DNA from: Acholoe squamosa
Taxonomy: Eukaryota > Annelida > Polychaeta > Phyllodocida > Polynoidae
DNA: 64,000 bases
Assembly (NCBI GenBank): GCA_949317995.1
Contig: OX439039.1
Span: 18,219,282 to 18,283,281 of the forward strand
Direction of reading: 5' to 3'
Numbering within the stretch: position 1 is the first letter of the stretch; each line of letters begins with the position of its first letter. The notes under the pieces were generated by a model. That model ran no database searches. It was given only the letters and a program-made list of their open reading frames with translations, and was not told where the DNA came from. The position numbers were made by a program, and so were the translations under genes. Shown in pieces: positions 22,672 to 34,803 of this stretch.

Positions 22672-23539
22672 TCATACTTCCATTTCACCACATAATGCTA
22701 CTTGGTGAAGGAGGAAGACGCAATGTGCCACCTGGTGAGGGTCTGACCGGAAGTCGTCCTTGTGCCCCCTATTACCGCCCATCTACCTCAAGGGTGTGTT
22801 TGCCGCCCTGTCGGTCCTCCTGACGGATAGACACGGCCTACCTTACCTGACATGGAAGGACCAACACCTGGAGGAAGAGACTGAACATACTGGGAAAGGA
22901 TGGGTAGCTACTGGGAAGGGGCACTTCTCCTCCGGTTAGTTACTAGATAATGCCTTCCCTTATCCCCTTAGTTTTATAAATACATTTTGAATCGTTCACC
23001 ATTCAGATACCATGATCTGCTGCTGACATATGAAAAATAATGTATACTTTGAACAGTACACCTGATCTTTCATAAGCTCACGTTATTAGGTTTATATTGC
23101 TAATGTTGTTCTATACATGTAATGTACTGAATCTATCGTTACTATAAGTTTCGGTCAATGGTCCAGTAGCATTCCATATATCCCCTGTATGGTAGGCTAT
23201 ATCATAGTGACAGTGGTAGTACTCCAGTACACTACTAGTAGTGTTTGGAACCTGTGTAATGGCTTGGAGTCTACCTGTCAGCACCCACTTTGCTGCTCTC
23301 CTCTGGAGGTAGCAAACTGTGCGAATAAAACCATCCTCCTTTCCCACACTACTAGTCTGGCTATCTACCTGATACCCTCATATCCCAAACATGGCTAATT
23401 GTTAGACGACATATATAGAGGGGTTGGGTTGTCGGAGATGCCTTGAGCACTCAAACGTTCTGTCCATTGACCTATAAATTATGGTTTGACGTAACATCTA
23501 AATGTAGCAAGTCACATTACATATGACTTCTAAGGGACG

Positions 23540-23910
23540 GACCTAGTTGAATGTGGCTTCTGACAAAGGATGCCGAAAAAATAGGCCCTATGGCTTCTAA
23601 TGAAGGAAGCCACATTCATACCGCATTAGATATTGCTCCTAATGAAGATACACTGGGTGTGGCCTCAATTGAGGGACTACATAGTATGTGGCTTTAAGGG
23701 GGCCATATCGTATGTGCCTTTATAATGGCGGAAGCCACATCTAATGTGGCTTCTGATGCAGGAAGGTAATTCTAAGCTGTCCTCTACTGAGGGAGGTCAT
23801 GCTATCTGTGGCTTTTTATAAAGGGTGTATTCTACTGAAGGAGTCACACCCCAGCAAAGAAAGCCAGGTTAAATGTGGCTTCTTATAACTTAAGCCACAT
23901 TGAAATTAAA
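23540..23910. repeat. Cluster of ATGTGGCTTC / GAAGCCACAT words
   Basis: About a dozen degenerate copies of ATGTGGCTTCTRATGAAGG and its complement, often paired as short inverted repeats (GAAGCCACATCTAATGTGGC at 23731-23750). The same word forms a 21-base palindrome at 45614-45634. It reads like a degenerate minisatellite built from small hairpins. Confidence 0.75.
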
Positions 23911-25303
23911 TTCTACCAAAGGAGGTTCTTTGTAGGAAAAGCCAAAATGACTGAAAGTGCTTATCAGTTAGAAAACAAAACTTTGCCCTAGCTGTGGGTG
24001 TATGGCCTATAGCATGTTGTAGATATAGTTTAGGCTGGTGGAGAGAGGTGTGGACGGCTCAGAGTGTCTGTGATGGTATCCCATTTAGATAGCAGTGTGG
24101 TGGGGTGGTTGGCTATCCAGGCTGGTGGAGGAATGTGTGGGAATGACAGGCTGGTGTGGAATCGTCCTGAGATAGCCGTGATAAGCGATAGGGAGGTGTT
24201 GGGAGGTAAGTAGCCTCTGACATGTCTATTGGAGTAGAGTTGGATGGATGGGTGCCAGACCCTGTTCATAGTATGATTCGAAAGTGCAGCACTTCCATCT
24301 AGTGGTAAAGTATAATACCTCTGACTAGAAGGTCCCATCTCTGGTACATTCATAGCCCCTTAAATTCCTAAGTGCTGATACTGGGCCAGCAGCTCAGGAA
24401 CAGACTTGGTGATATGCAGGATGAGAAATCTGAAAGTAAACTGTTGCTGTAGGCTGCTGGTGTTACTGCTCTAGTGTTAGGGCGGGGAGTGGGACCTGGA
24501 TGCTGATGGAATAGTGACTACAGGGGTGATAACTGGGGTTATAAATAGGCAAATGTATACAAAGCATGTGACGTTACGTCCAGGGCAATTTCAGATATGT
24601 ACCACCCAAGAGCTGCTGAGTTCCTATGGCCCAATTCAGTGAGAGGTGTCTGTATTTATGTATAGATGGGGGACACAGTAGATATAAGTCTGAAGTGGCA
24701 TTCGGCAGGCCCTAACCGTGGCGAGAAGTCCTCCTTGTGTTAGGCATAGAGACAGGCCTCAATATTCAAAATATACAATAGTTACAATCAGTGCTTGATA
24801 TGCAATGAAGGGATAGTCTTGAGAAATGACTCATGTTTAAGTACTGACTCGGAGGGTAGTAGGTTTATTATGCTTTGGATGTGACCAATGCACTAGGCAG
24901 TACATGTGTTACTTACAAGTGAGATAAGGGCTTGCCTATGGCTAGCCTCTAGCAGCCTAATGGCAGGGGTCGGTATTTTGTGGAAATAAAACCGAAGGGT
25001 CACAGAGAAAGGAACTCTATGCTGTGTTTCAAATATCTATATCAAGCCTATCACCCATGTCCTGTATGTGGCATCAAACAAATGAGGCATTTCAGAGCGT
25101 CGCACCCTCATGAAAAGTTAAGCACATGACCCCATCCTCTCTATAACTCCCATGTTATAGTACTTCTCTCCCCTCACCTATCCCGTCAGCTGGTGACTAT
25201 ATGAATCCCCAGCAGCCACATATGATTTTCATATCTACCTTCCTCATTTATCTTCGCAGATAAAACGCCGCCTGACCTGGGGTGGAGGCTGCTCCGGCGT
25301 CGA

Positions 25304-25341
25304 GTGAGCAGCTCACGGTTATAGTGAGCTGCTCACTATAA
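25304..25341. repeat. Two adjacent palindromes built on GAGCWGCTC
   Basis: GTGAGCAGCTCAC at 25304-25316 and, three bases on, the 23-base palindrome TTATAGTGAGC-T-GCTCACTATAA at 25319-25341. Confidence 0.95.
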
Positions 25342-28300
25342 CATGTATCTGTCTTACATTGAACTGAACTTCCATGATTATGGCAAGACTAACAAAGCCA
25401 TTGTGTATAGATCAGCTTCCTTTCAAGCACATTAGGGCAGTGGCCAAAACAAAATGTTTCTTTCCCTATAGGCTTTCAAAGAGGAACAAAATATCATAAT
25501 GCAATGTTATACTTCCACTTCGTGGGATGGAATGGAAAGGACGATTGAAGCAAGAACAAGGTTCATTATTACATAAATGAAAAGTGAATTGTATATTCAG
25601 AGTATACATGATAATGTCCAGTATATCAATAGCCGCCCAAAGAGGGCTCTATGAATCCTAAAACCGATTGCATGAATGCAGAGAATTCGCATCACACATG
25701 TATAATGGTGCACGCATGCCTCAGCGGTATACTATAGGGTGTAGGCGGACATGGAGGAGGATGACCCCAGCTTGTGTATAGGTTATGGTGTACAGGAGGT
25801 AACCCTTACCCCCCAACCCCTCCATGATTTATGACATCACGTGTGGTTAGGGGTAGCCGTGGTAAAAAGGGGGTTAATCGCACATTTCGCCCTGGTTTTA
25901 ACAAGAAGGGGTTAAAAACAGTAGCTCTGCTGCCAACACAGCTACTTTGAACAATACTAGATTTATGGATTTACCCTTCCCTTGAAACAAATTGTGTGTA
26001 GGTACTTTATGGCCCTTGTGATGTTCCGTATGTGGCCTACCATAATGTTTGCCCCAATTGACATTGGGCTACAGAAGGGCCCACCCACAGGTGAGCGTTG
26101 ATTGGTTGGGTGTGTATCACGTGGCATTATGCGGAATGCTGGTTGGACAGGAGTAGATCACATGGTTACTGTTGTATGTCCCCTAAAGTGGATGTTGATT
26201 AGCAGATCATAAAGTACTTAGTGGTATCTTTATATACCTACAGCGGCAGGTGTAGTAGGACAGTAGGTGAGCAGATTTAGGGACATTGATCTGCAGGTGC
26301 GCAGGTGGGAAAGGGGGTAGGTAAGGGGCATAGTAGTTAGGATCACCCAGATCTAAAATGGAGTATTTCTTATGGTATATTATTAATGACATTAAAATCA
26401 CAATCTTCCATCAAAAAGATAATCAGATTATGGACCTTTTCCTTCTATCCTTAAAGTTGTCTACAGAATCAGGAAAGTTACAAATTCATCTGAGCTCTTC
26501 AAGCAATCCAGCACATACTTCTGTATGTTTGGTATGTCAATTGCTTGAAAATTAATGAAGGCTAATATGATTAATTGATGCACTAGTCTAGACCGGTATT
26601 GAATGAAAGCTGGTTTTCTATGAGCATTAGGAGTAATATGAGACTAAAGTTATTAGGCGCTCAAAAGCTTAAACACAGGCCAATATTGTATACAGTCTGG
26701 GGGTGTGGGAGAGATGTGAGGGTTAAGGTGTAGGGCGTGCTATACAGGTGTGGTAATTGGACAGGGGGTGGTGAGTGGTTATGTACCATGCATGGCTCAC
26801 ACCATCATACACCATGTGTGCTACATATATACTCTCAGTGGTCAGCTACAGACATGGGCATGATGCTGGTACAGGTGGTGCCCTAAAGGGTTAAATAAAA
26901 ATAAAGAAATAAAACACTGAGATATGTAGTGAACTGAATCGAATTAGGAAAATATGCGGAAAATAGACAATAGCAGAAAGAAAAGACTAAGAGTCATAAT
27001 TCCTAAGAGAATCTGAGGCTTATGGAAACATGTCGTGAAATGCATGTTGCCATACTGTCCAAAGAATGCAGTTATTCCATGTTTGTCATGATACGCTTTG
27101 CTGTTCCTGTCTATCTTACCTGGCTATACCATTGTCTCGGATACTCAGCATCATACATGATACATAGTCATTCAAAATACTCCATACACACTGAGGCTTT
27201 GGTGAGAGCCAGAAGACGTACAAATTGCTGAAGGATGTGCAAGTTTTATCAAGTAATCTAATAGCCTGGGGAAATACTATTCTGTCTTTCGAATCAGTTT
27301 ACTTTCATGATGTTGCACATACAATATTTCATAATCTCTGTTTACGAACTCTTGCTACTAAAGGTAAAAGCTGTTTCAAACTTAGTCATTTTTCTTTCTG
27401 CTGAAACTTAAAATGGACCACACAGCATCTGCATTCCATTTCAAGGCATTTCCTTTGTATATTATGTGTTTGTCCAAAGACATCTTCATCAAATAGAAGG
27501 CAGTGCATTCTATACTGCTTTATGACAATGATATTCACAAGACAGTCTCTACATTGGCGCCAAACCATTATACAACACATTTTGCTGGCAAAGAACACTT
27601 CTATACATGTACTCTGAATCCCTGAGTACAGACCCTCTTTGTGTGTCCTCAGTATCCTCTGTCCCATCCCAAAACCTACCACGATTTAACCATGTGCAGG
27701 CAGCATAGAATAATATGCACGATGCTTATAAATCCTCAAGGTGCATGAATGAAGGACTGGCATGTAAATCATGTAGAAGTGCTGGATTTCTGTATCATGC
27801 CAAGCCTACATTCCTAAAAGGTTTACATAAAGCACTGAAGCAGTAAGAGTGTACTTCATTGGTCTGTCATGATGACCAAAGAACATGAAGCTTGGGGGAC
27901 TGTGCTGTACATAGAGGGTAAAGAGAGGTCTATATGACATGACTCTGACTTCATCTACTGTCTGAGAGGAACCCCCAGGATGTCCTGGTGGCGCCAGTAC
28001 AACGGGAAGTTCTAATCCCATACAGACCTATGGTTGGGGGTAAAATGTACTCTAGTACACTCACCCAACAGGTGATACCAAGGGCATGTACAAGGTCTAG
28101 ACCTGGGGGTAGCCATAGTCAGAGAGTATCTTTAAATATAACGTTCGGTCTGCTGTGCTACATTCATTAATGTCCATATTTTGTAGCCATGGACTAGCAC
28201 GATATTGCCGCAGCATGATGCTGAATGGCAGTATCCATGGGGCTTAGCATGTTAGAAGTTAACAAATGTGTTTGATCCTCGGTGGCGGTGGAGACTTGTG

Positions 28301-28817
28301 CTGTGTACTGTGCATCGTATGCTCTTTTTGAATTGGACCTTTACGTATGGGTGGTGGGTGTCTAGACTAGGGCCGGGAGCCAGAACTCTGAGTGAAGGAG
28401 ATAATGTTCCTGTTGAGCTGCTGCTACCTGCCTCTTATCCTTTAATGACGGCATAACAGCTTAGTGCACTCTACAATGTAGGCTACATGATACACATATC
28501 TTACTGCAACCAGAGTAAAGAGTAGCTCTCTGGTTCTGCTTCATTTTTCATGCAAACCTACGACCATATGGGCTTCATGAATTCCCAAATGGCAGTACGG
28601 GTGCAAAGGACAATGCTAATTACTCAATGTCACAATACAATTCAGCACCATGCTGTCAGGAGCAACATTGAGGCGGGATGCACCCTTCAAAGCGCCAACT
28701 GCTCACAGCTGCTCATGAAACAGACTCTTAGAGATATTGGCGGCGACAGGGGACGGTGAGCAGACCACAAGGACAACAAACAGAGTTATGTAGAGGCAGT
28801 GTGCAGCAAACAAACAC

Positions 28818-28983
28818 CAGGTGGGTAGTGACAGGAGGGGCAGCCATAGTGGGGCCGGGTACAGGTTCCTGTACAAGCTCAGGTAGCCAGGTAAATAAAC
28901 ACAACACCATCCACACCCAGCCCAACCACCATATATAGGAGGCTGCTCATATTGTCTATAGTCCTGCTGTGGATCTCTGCCTA
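28818..28983 (-). CDS. Two weak candidate exons with a 61-base intron, minus strand
   Basis: Minus-strand exon 28983-28930 reads GRDPQQDYRQYEQPPIY between an acceptor CGACTATAG and a donor TATG/GTGGTT. Exon 28868-28818 follows after 61 bases in matching phase, reading TCTRPHYGCPSCHYPP, with acceptor CTTGTACAG and donor CACCTG/GTGTTT. Both are about 50 bases, so an open frame is expected by chance. They are listed because of phase agreement and because DPQQDYRQYEQPPIY looks protein-like. They lie close to plus-strand candidates, which weakens both. Confidence 0.18.
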
Positions 28984-29358
28984 CTATAGTCGGAAGGGTT
29001 CCGCACAGCATCAGTGTTATTGTTTTAGCTGTTTAGTATCTCTGATAGAGTTTTGGAGACCTAATCAGTAATGCCTACGACATTATATTGATCAATGTGA
29101 TGGGAAAAGGGTAATTATGCAAGTGCCCCTTGCCCTTTTCCCACCGAGGGTCCAGGCCATGAAAAATAGCATCATTTGCATGGTGCATTATGTTTTAGGG
29201 TTTTGAAAACAATGCAGAGAAGGCGATAACCCTAGAGTAAGGTCTCACCTGAGGACCTACCGCCGACATTACACCTTAAATCTAGCATCCGAGTGGATCT
29301 GAGTGGCTCGGTGAGTAACTCATGTAGTGAACACCTTGGACACATCCTATCTCTGCAG

Positions 29359-29544
29359 CCCACCCCTCAACTCACCACTCTGCCACCCACTACCCATCTC
29401 CTCACTCCAGTACCCCCCTCCCATCCCACCCCGAATTTTCCTAACCAGCCAGGGGGCAGGCATGCGAGGAAACAGTCCACATGGAACATCATTTATCAAA
29501 CTGTCCTGTGTGTATCAGGAGCTATCAGTGGGAGGAGGCACAAG
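29359..29544 (+). CDS. Candidate exon 1 of plus-strand proline-rich model (doubtful link)
   Basis: Acceptor CTATCTCTGCAG ends at 29358. One base then 61 open codons, starting PPLNSPLCHPLPISSLQYPP and ending KLSCVYQELSVGGGT, to a donor CACAAG/GTGGTG after 29544. It ends in phase 2, which does not match the next candidate at 30557, so an intervening exon would be needed or this block is not part of the model. A second frame is open over the same DNA. Confidence 0.25.
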
Positions 29545-30556
29545 GTGGTGGTCGTGTCCTTGTAGTGTTGTTGTATACCAAGGGCAGCAACTTTGTACAT
29601 TTGTAAATGCTACTTGCCCATTATGCCACTCATAAAACAATTGCGTAGGTGCACATTACACAAGAAATGGCTTTCACATTCTATCTTAGTAGAAAGTTGG
29701 GAACGTGGCATATTTTGCCATGTATTATATAGAGAGAATTTTAGAGTGATGAAATGATATGGTTTGCCTAACGCTTTTGATTGAATTATTGCTATTTTCA
29801 TAGCATAAAATATTTCTTGTCGCATTGGACAATAGAAGAGTTATTTCCTCTACAGGAAGGTCGGTGTAGATGTGTCATATAGGGCGTGTTTGAGGAATGC
29901 AGTTGGTCCTCTCAGTTTTCTGTAGAGGATATTGTTTCTGCGGCGTTCCTGTGATATAATCTCATACACAAGTCCATGTCTGGGTCCGTGTTTTTCTAGG
30001 GACCAAGATGCTTTTCCTAACACAAAACAAGGCACATTGATTGTTGATGTATAGTCTGTTGGTTCTTTATGCATAATATGTGAATTCAACAAGTCAACCT
30101 TCCCTGAATATCCACAATACCACCTTATTGACACTCCCTTCTTGTAACAATGATAATGATTTATTAAAAGTCGACAGCTAAGAAGTAATTCACTAGTTAT
30201 CCAGGCCATATTCCAGCAGACTTTGTAGGGTTAACCTTTTCCCTTTTGTCTCTTTTTGTCCGATTAGTCAGATTTCAGCAAATGGAATAGGGCAATAGGG
30301 CACCATGCTGTTCTCGTAGGGTTAACAGTTCCCTCTTGTCACATTTATTTCTTTTTGTTATACTTTATGGTTTATTGTCACATGGATCCAGTTGTAGCAG
30401 CGACTTCCTCTTCTCTCATTTCTCTTTGCTACCAGGCCATGCTATGATATAGTGCTCCTAGAGGCGTGTAAAATCAAAGGAACACGGCCCTGTGTGTGCA
30501 CGTGTCACTGTACGTGTGTTCATGCATCATGGTGTTTTATCTGTGTCCTATCCCAG

Positions 30557-30691
30557 GATGCACCACCGTGTCTGACGTGTCATCCGTCATTGTGCGACTA
30601 CAAAGGACGCCGTCACGTCACGCGGTACGTCACGTGGTATCTTCACACCCACCCTGGGAGCAGCTCTCCCGGCAGCTCTCGCCTACCAGGG
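30557..30691 (+). CDS. Candidate exon 2 of plus-strand proline-rich model
   Basis: Acceptor GTGTCCTATCCCAG ends at 30556 and a consensus donor AGGG/GTGAGC follows 30691. In the chosen frame 44 codons are open: CTTVSDVSSVIVRLQRTPSR then HAVRHVVSSHPPWEQLSRQL and SPTR. It starts with two bases and ends with one, joining exactly to 31862 (G+TT = Val). The DNA is CpG-rich compared with its surroundings (CGCCGTCACGTCACGCGG). Another frame is also open, so the assignment rests on the phase chain. Confidence 0.35.
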
Positions 30692-31861
30692 GTGAGCATC
30701 TTACACGTGTGGATGTATACATCTGATGTATATTAAGGAGTAGTCCAGAGGTAATGTACAAGGCAATTCATAGGGCTTGGCCTATAACCATAATTGCTAC
30801 AACCATTAAACATAGAATCCTCTTATGTCTTGGATTCTATATCTAGTGTAGATTGTTTGGCCTCACTTCTATATTCTAGTAGTGAGACCCCTCCCCCTTC
30901 TCCCTGTGAAGGAAAACGAGCTCCATTTGTCCACGTGTATTTATGATATAGTATATATGTATATGAAAGTGTCTATGCATTTCCTTACTTTTTTTAACCT
31001 TTGTTCTTTCAGAATGCAGGCATGATCTATAACTATAAGACTGCAAAGGTTCAACATAGCACAACCACTACTCTAGGTAGTTCTTATTGCCTATGGATAG
31101 CACACGTTATAGAGTACAAGTATGAAATGTTTTGGATATCACAATGTACATTTTTCATGGTACGAATTTAATCTACGCATACCCACATACTGCATGGGGT
31201 AAACCTGATGTTGCATCTGGTTATCACAACTAAACACTGTTGTGGAGGAACGAGGCGAGTAATCCCAACACTACACTCTGAATGACCCAGGAAAGTCGTT
31301 TTTACCGCCTCTTGAGGTTATGACAGGTCACATGACACCTTTAGGCAATCTGATTGGTTGTTGTTGTTTATCAGGTCAGTGATAAAGAACAGGAAATGGT
31401 CCTTAGATGCAAAAAGTTTAACCTTTTTTTCCCACACTCACTCAGAGTTAAGATACAGAAGGCCGGTCAATGTACCGGTACACAATGTATCCTTTTAATT
31501 CTCAGTCCATGTAGGATCGAGTTGGAAAGAAAAAATCACAACTAAACACTGTATCATACGACAGGCCCGACGACAGGCTAGTTTTGTGCATGTGTTCAAA
31601 GCAGAATTATCTGCTAAAGATAAAATTTTTAACTATGATCGTTATCGATATTGGTTTTAAGTTCTAACATCTTAATTGCTGTTATCAGTAGAGAGATTCT
31701 TTAATTACCCTAATGAATAAGGTAAAAGGTGCCTGTCGAGCTTTCGCTGCAGGAGATGCTATCTGTATGGTGTATGTTATCACCAAGACGCCGCCATCAT
31801 GAGTTAAAAGTGAATTTACATCTCAACAAAAGGGTCTGGAGGAATGCCATGCTCTTCACAG

Positions 31862-31996
31862 TTTGTGAGCGTCAAACAAGCCGCCAACAGCTGGAACAGA
31901 GACACAGACGCATTTTTACACCGACAGGAAAGCCTCCAGGGCCGTCTCCACGGTCCTCTCCCTCACTGTCTGCCCCCCACACACCCAGGGGGCAGG
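31862..31996 (+). CDS. Candidate exon 3 of plus-strand proline-rich model
   Basis: Acceptor CATGCTCTTCACAG ends at 31861; donor GCAGG/GTGCGC follows 31996. Frame: CERQTSRQQLEQRHRRIFTP then TGKPPGPSPRSSPSLSAPHT PRGQ, 44 codons plus two leading and one trailing base. A basic, glutamine-rich start passes into a Pro/Ser-rich part, typical of disordered regulatory proteins. The phase joins both neighbours. The same frame is open upstream to 31729. Confidence 0.38.
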
Positions 31997-32243
31997 GTGC
32001 GCGCTGTGCACTGTCACGGACCGCGGCCCGACACATGTTAGTTAATGTTTCACTAATTTAAGGGGGTTTCAATAGCTGCAGGCTAGGGGTGCTTTGAAGT
32101 TGAATGTGTATGGGAAGAGAGTCTGTGGGTTAGGGGTGTGTTGGGATGACACATTGTACAGCAGGGGGAGGAGTCAGGGTTGATCCTTTATGGGCTGATA
32201 CAGCATTACTGCATCTTGTACATTGGTTGTCATGTGCATGAGT

Positions 32244-32283
32244 GCAGCCCTGGAGAGTAACTCGCAGCCCTGGAGAGTAAATC
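32244..32283 (+). repeat. 20-bp tandem duplication
   Basis: GCAGCCCTGGAGAGTAACTC is followed at once by a copy with one difference (AAATC at its end). Confidence 0.95.
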
Positions 32284-32321
32284 ACCATGCCAACCCTAAG
32301 AGGGCTATACATACACCGCAG

Positions 32322-32381
32322 GGTCAGCATGATGCACCAATGAGGTGCTCGCCAGCAATTCATTGGTGCATCATGCTGACC
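32322..32381. repeat. Perfect 22-bp stem, 16-base loop hairpin
   Basis: Arm 32322-32343 (core CAGCATGATGCACCAATGA) pairs without mismatch with 32360-32381. Each arm carries the over-represented word CATGATGC/GCATCATG. It lies between candidate exons 3 and 4. It could be a minimal inverted-repeat element or a small RNA foldback; a perfect stem of 22 bp is short for a typical animal pre-miRNA. Confidence 0.95.
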
Positions 32382-32500
32382 AATGGGTATGACACCCTCC
32401 TGCATTAGAAACCCTTAAGGGGTTAGTACCTCCAGTACCATAAGGGTACAGGAGGCACGTCCGGCACGCGTCCTACAGACTCCTACCACGGGGTCCTCAG

Positions 32501-32629
32501 AGGGACAATTAGGGAGTATGGTGGCGGCACCCTTGTACCCCTTGTACCCCTCCCCAGGGGTGGTACAGATGAACGCCCCATACCCCGTTATTCAACCCTC
32601 CAAGGACAACATACCTATAATACCTGAAG
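32501..32629 (+). CDS. Candidate exon 4 of plus-strand proline-rich model
   Basis: Acceptor CGGGGTCCTCAG ends at 32500; consensus donor TGAAG/GTGAGC follows 32629. Frame: GQLGSMVAAPLYPLYPSPGV then VQMNAPYPVIQPSKDNIPII PE. The joining codon from exon 3 is G+AG = Glu and the exon ends with one base that pairs with exon 5 as G+AT = Asp. Proline/tyrosine-rich with no repeats that would force the frame. Confidence 0.42.
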
Positions 32630-33209
32630 GTGAGCTATGTCCTATGTCCTTTGATGGAATATGAACATTTTGTTAACATGACGCATGATTCTATTTCCAA
32701 TGACCTTTAACTATTAATTATACATTTATTTGGTAGGAAATTCTGAAATCAATATTGTTCTCAATTTCCACGCCAACACACATTCAGTTTACATCCTGTC
32801 ATTGTCTTATACATTTCACCAGAAACCCTTAAAAATGAGCTGTTTTAGCTGGTTTTCCTTCGATAGGGCTCCTTAGGTATTGCCACATTCAAGAAACGCC
32901 ACAAACCTTATGACCTATAATTCTACAACGATCATCATAAATGCACAAAAATTCAGCACTCAGTCCAGTCCTTAAAGGGTTAATACCCATGCACATCACC
33001 TTTAACCCCTGCCGCTCTACATGTATAACGGACCCCATATGGTTCATCACCCAAACCATTCTTAAATTACCTTTTAGACATTATCCCTCAGATTTGAAAA
33101 TGTAATTCAACCTGACAACACCATCATGTCTTCACTTATGTCTCCATCCCACCACATGTGTCCTACACTTTTTATACCGTCACATAATATCCCTGTCTGG
33201 TACTTGCAG

Positions 33210-33408
33210 ATCCTTTCCCAATTTCCAAAATGGAGCTTGGCCCCTCCTACCCAATCCCCCATCACCTACCAGTCCCACGTGAGGTGTACATTAGGACCGT
33301 GTGTGGACCCTCCCCTGCTCATCAGCGTGTCTGGCACGGGGAGACATGGTCATTTCTGGGGGAGCCCCGCTGGGCAGGGGGCCAGGAAGTCACCCCGACC
33401 CCTCCAAG
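33210..33408 (+). CDS. Candidate exon 5 of plus-strand proline-rich model
   Basis: Acceptor TGTCTGGTACTTGCAG ends at 33209; donor TCCAAG/GTAAAA follows 33408. Frame: PFPISKMELGPSYPIPHHLP, VPREVYIRTVCGPSPAHQRV, WHGETWSFLGEPRWAGGQEV, TPTPP; 65 codons with no stop. Tryptophans and charged residues break up the proline-rich part, which argues for real coding. Ends in phase 2 and joins 33537 as AG+A = Arg. Confidence 0.42.
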
Positions 33409-33536
33409 GTAAAAACTTCCTGGAACCAGACCCCTGGAGGCCTGTAGGTTGTAGGAAGGGGTGATGAGTACGGTATGGTCGGGGACGTCACCCCCTGGAG
33501 GTCCCCATCACATGCCTCCTACCTACCAGCCTACAG

Positions 33537-33619
33537 ACAGTCGTCTAGGATGACCCTCAGGGGCCTGCCGTCCACCCAGACCCCTGAGACCATCCAATTT
33601 CTGGGAACTTCCTGCACAC
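33537..33619 (+). CDS. Candidate exon 6 of plus-strand proline-rich model
   Basis: Acceptor CCTACCAGCCTACAG ends at 33536; donor CACAC/GTGGGT follows 33619. Frame QSSRMTLRGLPSTQTPETIQ FLGTSCT, 27 codons. Intron of 128 bases from exon 5. Ends with C, joining exon 7 as C+GT = Arg. Short, so support comes mainly from the phase. Confidence 0.35.
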
Positions 33620-33905
33620 GTGGGTGCCACAGTCGTGGTGTATTGGATCTGTAACTCCATGTATCAGTGCCTCAGTCCCTCATGTTATACATGTGGACAC
33701 CTGGGGTGGATCACATGGCGTGGGGTGGGCATATTACTACTTCTACATGTATATTGGGAGATGATTGAGGTATTTGGTTGGTTGGTATATGGATGGAATG
33801 TTATCATGTATCATTGAAGATGTAGCAGCGATAATAAAACATACTATAGGGTTCCGGTGCACAAATGCAACTTAAGAGAGAGAGAGGGGAGACACTTAGT
33901 GAGTA

Positions 33906-34803
33906 CACTGCAAAAATGGTGTTTAGATTTTAAACATGTTTAGGTCTAAACACGTTTAAAACCTAAACATATAGGTCAGTTAGGTGTCTCATAGACTACA
34001 CATTTAGGAAATGAACACTTTTATTCTAACTACATAAACATTTATGCTAAACATGTTTAGATGTTTAGAGTTGAGACAGTTGAATAAAGGGTGTTTAGAT
34101 TTAAACATCAATATGTTTAGATACTTGGATGTTGAATCAACACTAGGTAGCAGCACTACCTTTGAATGGACTATCTGCACAGAGTTATAATCAATTGTTG
34201 TGACAAATGTCCCCAAATCCCATGTATATCATGGTTTCATTTCATAGAATGTCATGTGAACAGAAAGGGCAATAGAAAATTGACTAGATTCACCTCATGC
34301 CACCATCATTACCATAAAATAATCAATAAACTCCATGACTGACACCTATTTGATGTTATTCTGGAATAGATAAGGCAATTTCCTTCCTGCCAAGCTGTTG
34401 TACTTTCTCAAGTCTCTCATTCTGATGCAGTGTGTAATATATGTGCACGTATATAGCTGTGGCTGACCTCTTTGGAGACTTTGACAAGTAAATACCTGCT
34501 GATGTCCCCCCCCCAGTAAATGAGAAAAAAAATATATCTCTGTTTTTTAATGCATACATGTCCGCAAACCTTAAATCTCCATCAAATCATTTAAACATCT
34601 CAACACAAAAATTGATAAACACCTAAACACAAAAAATTCATATATCTAAACACAAAGCTTTTAACCTAAACACCTACATTTCTAAACACTTGAGCTAAGC
34701 ACATTGTTTGGCTAAACATGTTTAGGAAATTAATGTGATTACAAAAACGTTGCAAGAATATGTTTAGAATTGTGCTTATGATCTAAACACCATTTTTGCA
34801 GTG
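33906..34803. mobile_element. Non-autonomous DNA transposon, ~898 bp, TA-flanked, copy 2
   Basis: Same ends and orientation as 7402-8307, including CACTGCAAAAATGGTGTTTA at the left, the complement at the right and TA outside both. Differences are scattered substitutions and small indels (for example around 34508-34560), so both copies are similarly aged. It would lie in the intron between candidate exons 6 and 7. Confidence 0.9.

Larger units (their letters stand above)
20790..28817. other. Gene-poor stretch
   Basis: No supportable larger gene. Small minus-strand blocks with splice-like edges at 22108-22156, 23275-23316 (CYLQRRAAKWVLT) and ending at 28011 (start LPVVLAPPGHPGGSSQTVDE) are noted but unproven. 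The region 24293-24352 has a tRNA-like TCTAGTGGTAAAG but no B box. Five GAGYWRCTC palindromes lie between 21060 and 22331. Confidence 0.45.

Noticed and set aside
24293-24352. Possible tRNA-like unit TCTAGTGGTAAAG
   Set aside because: No B box and no stems; the 107-codon minus frame over it is repetitive and without splice support.
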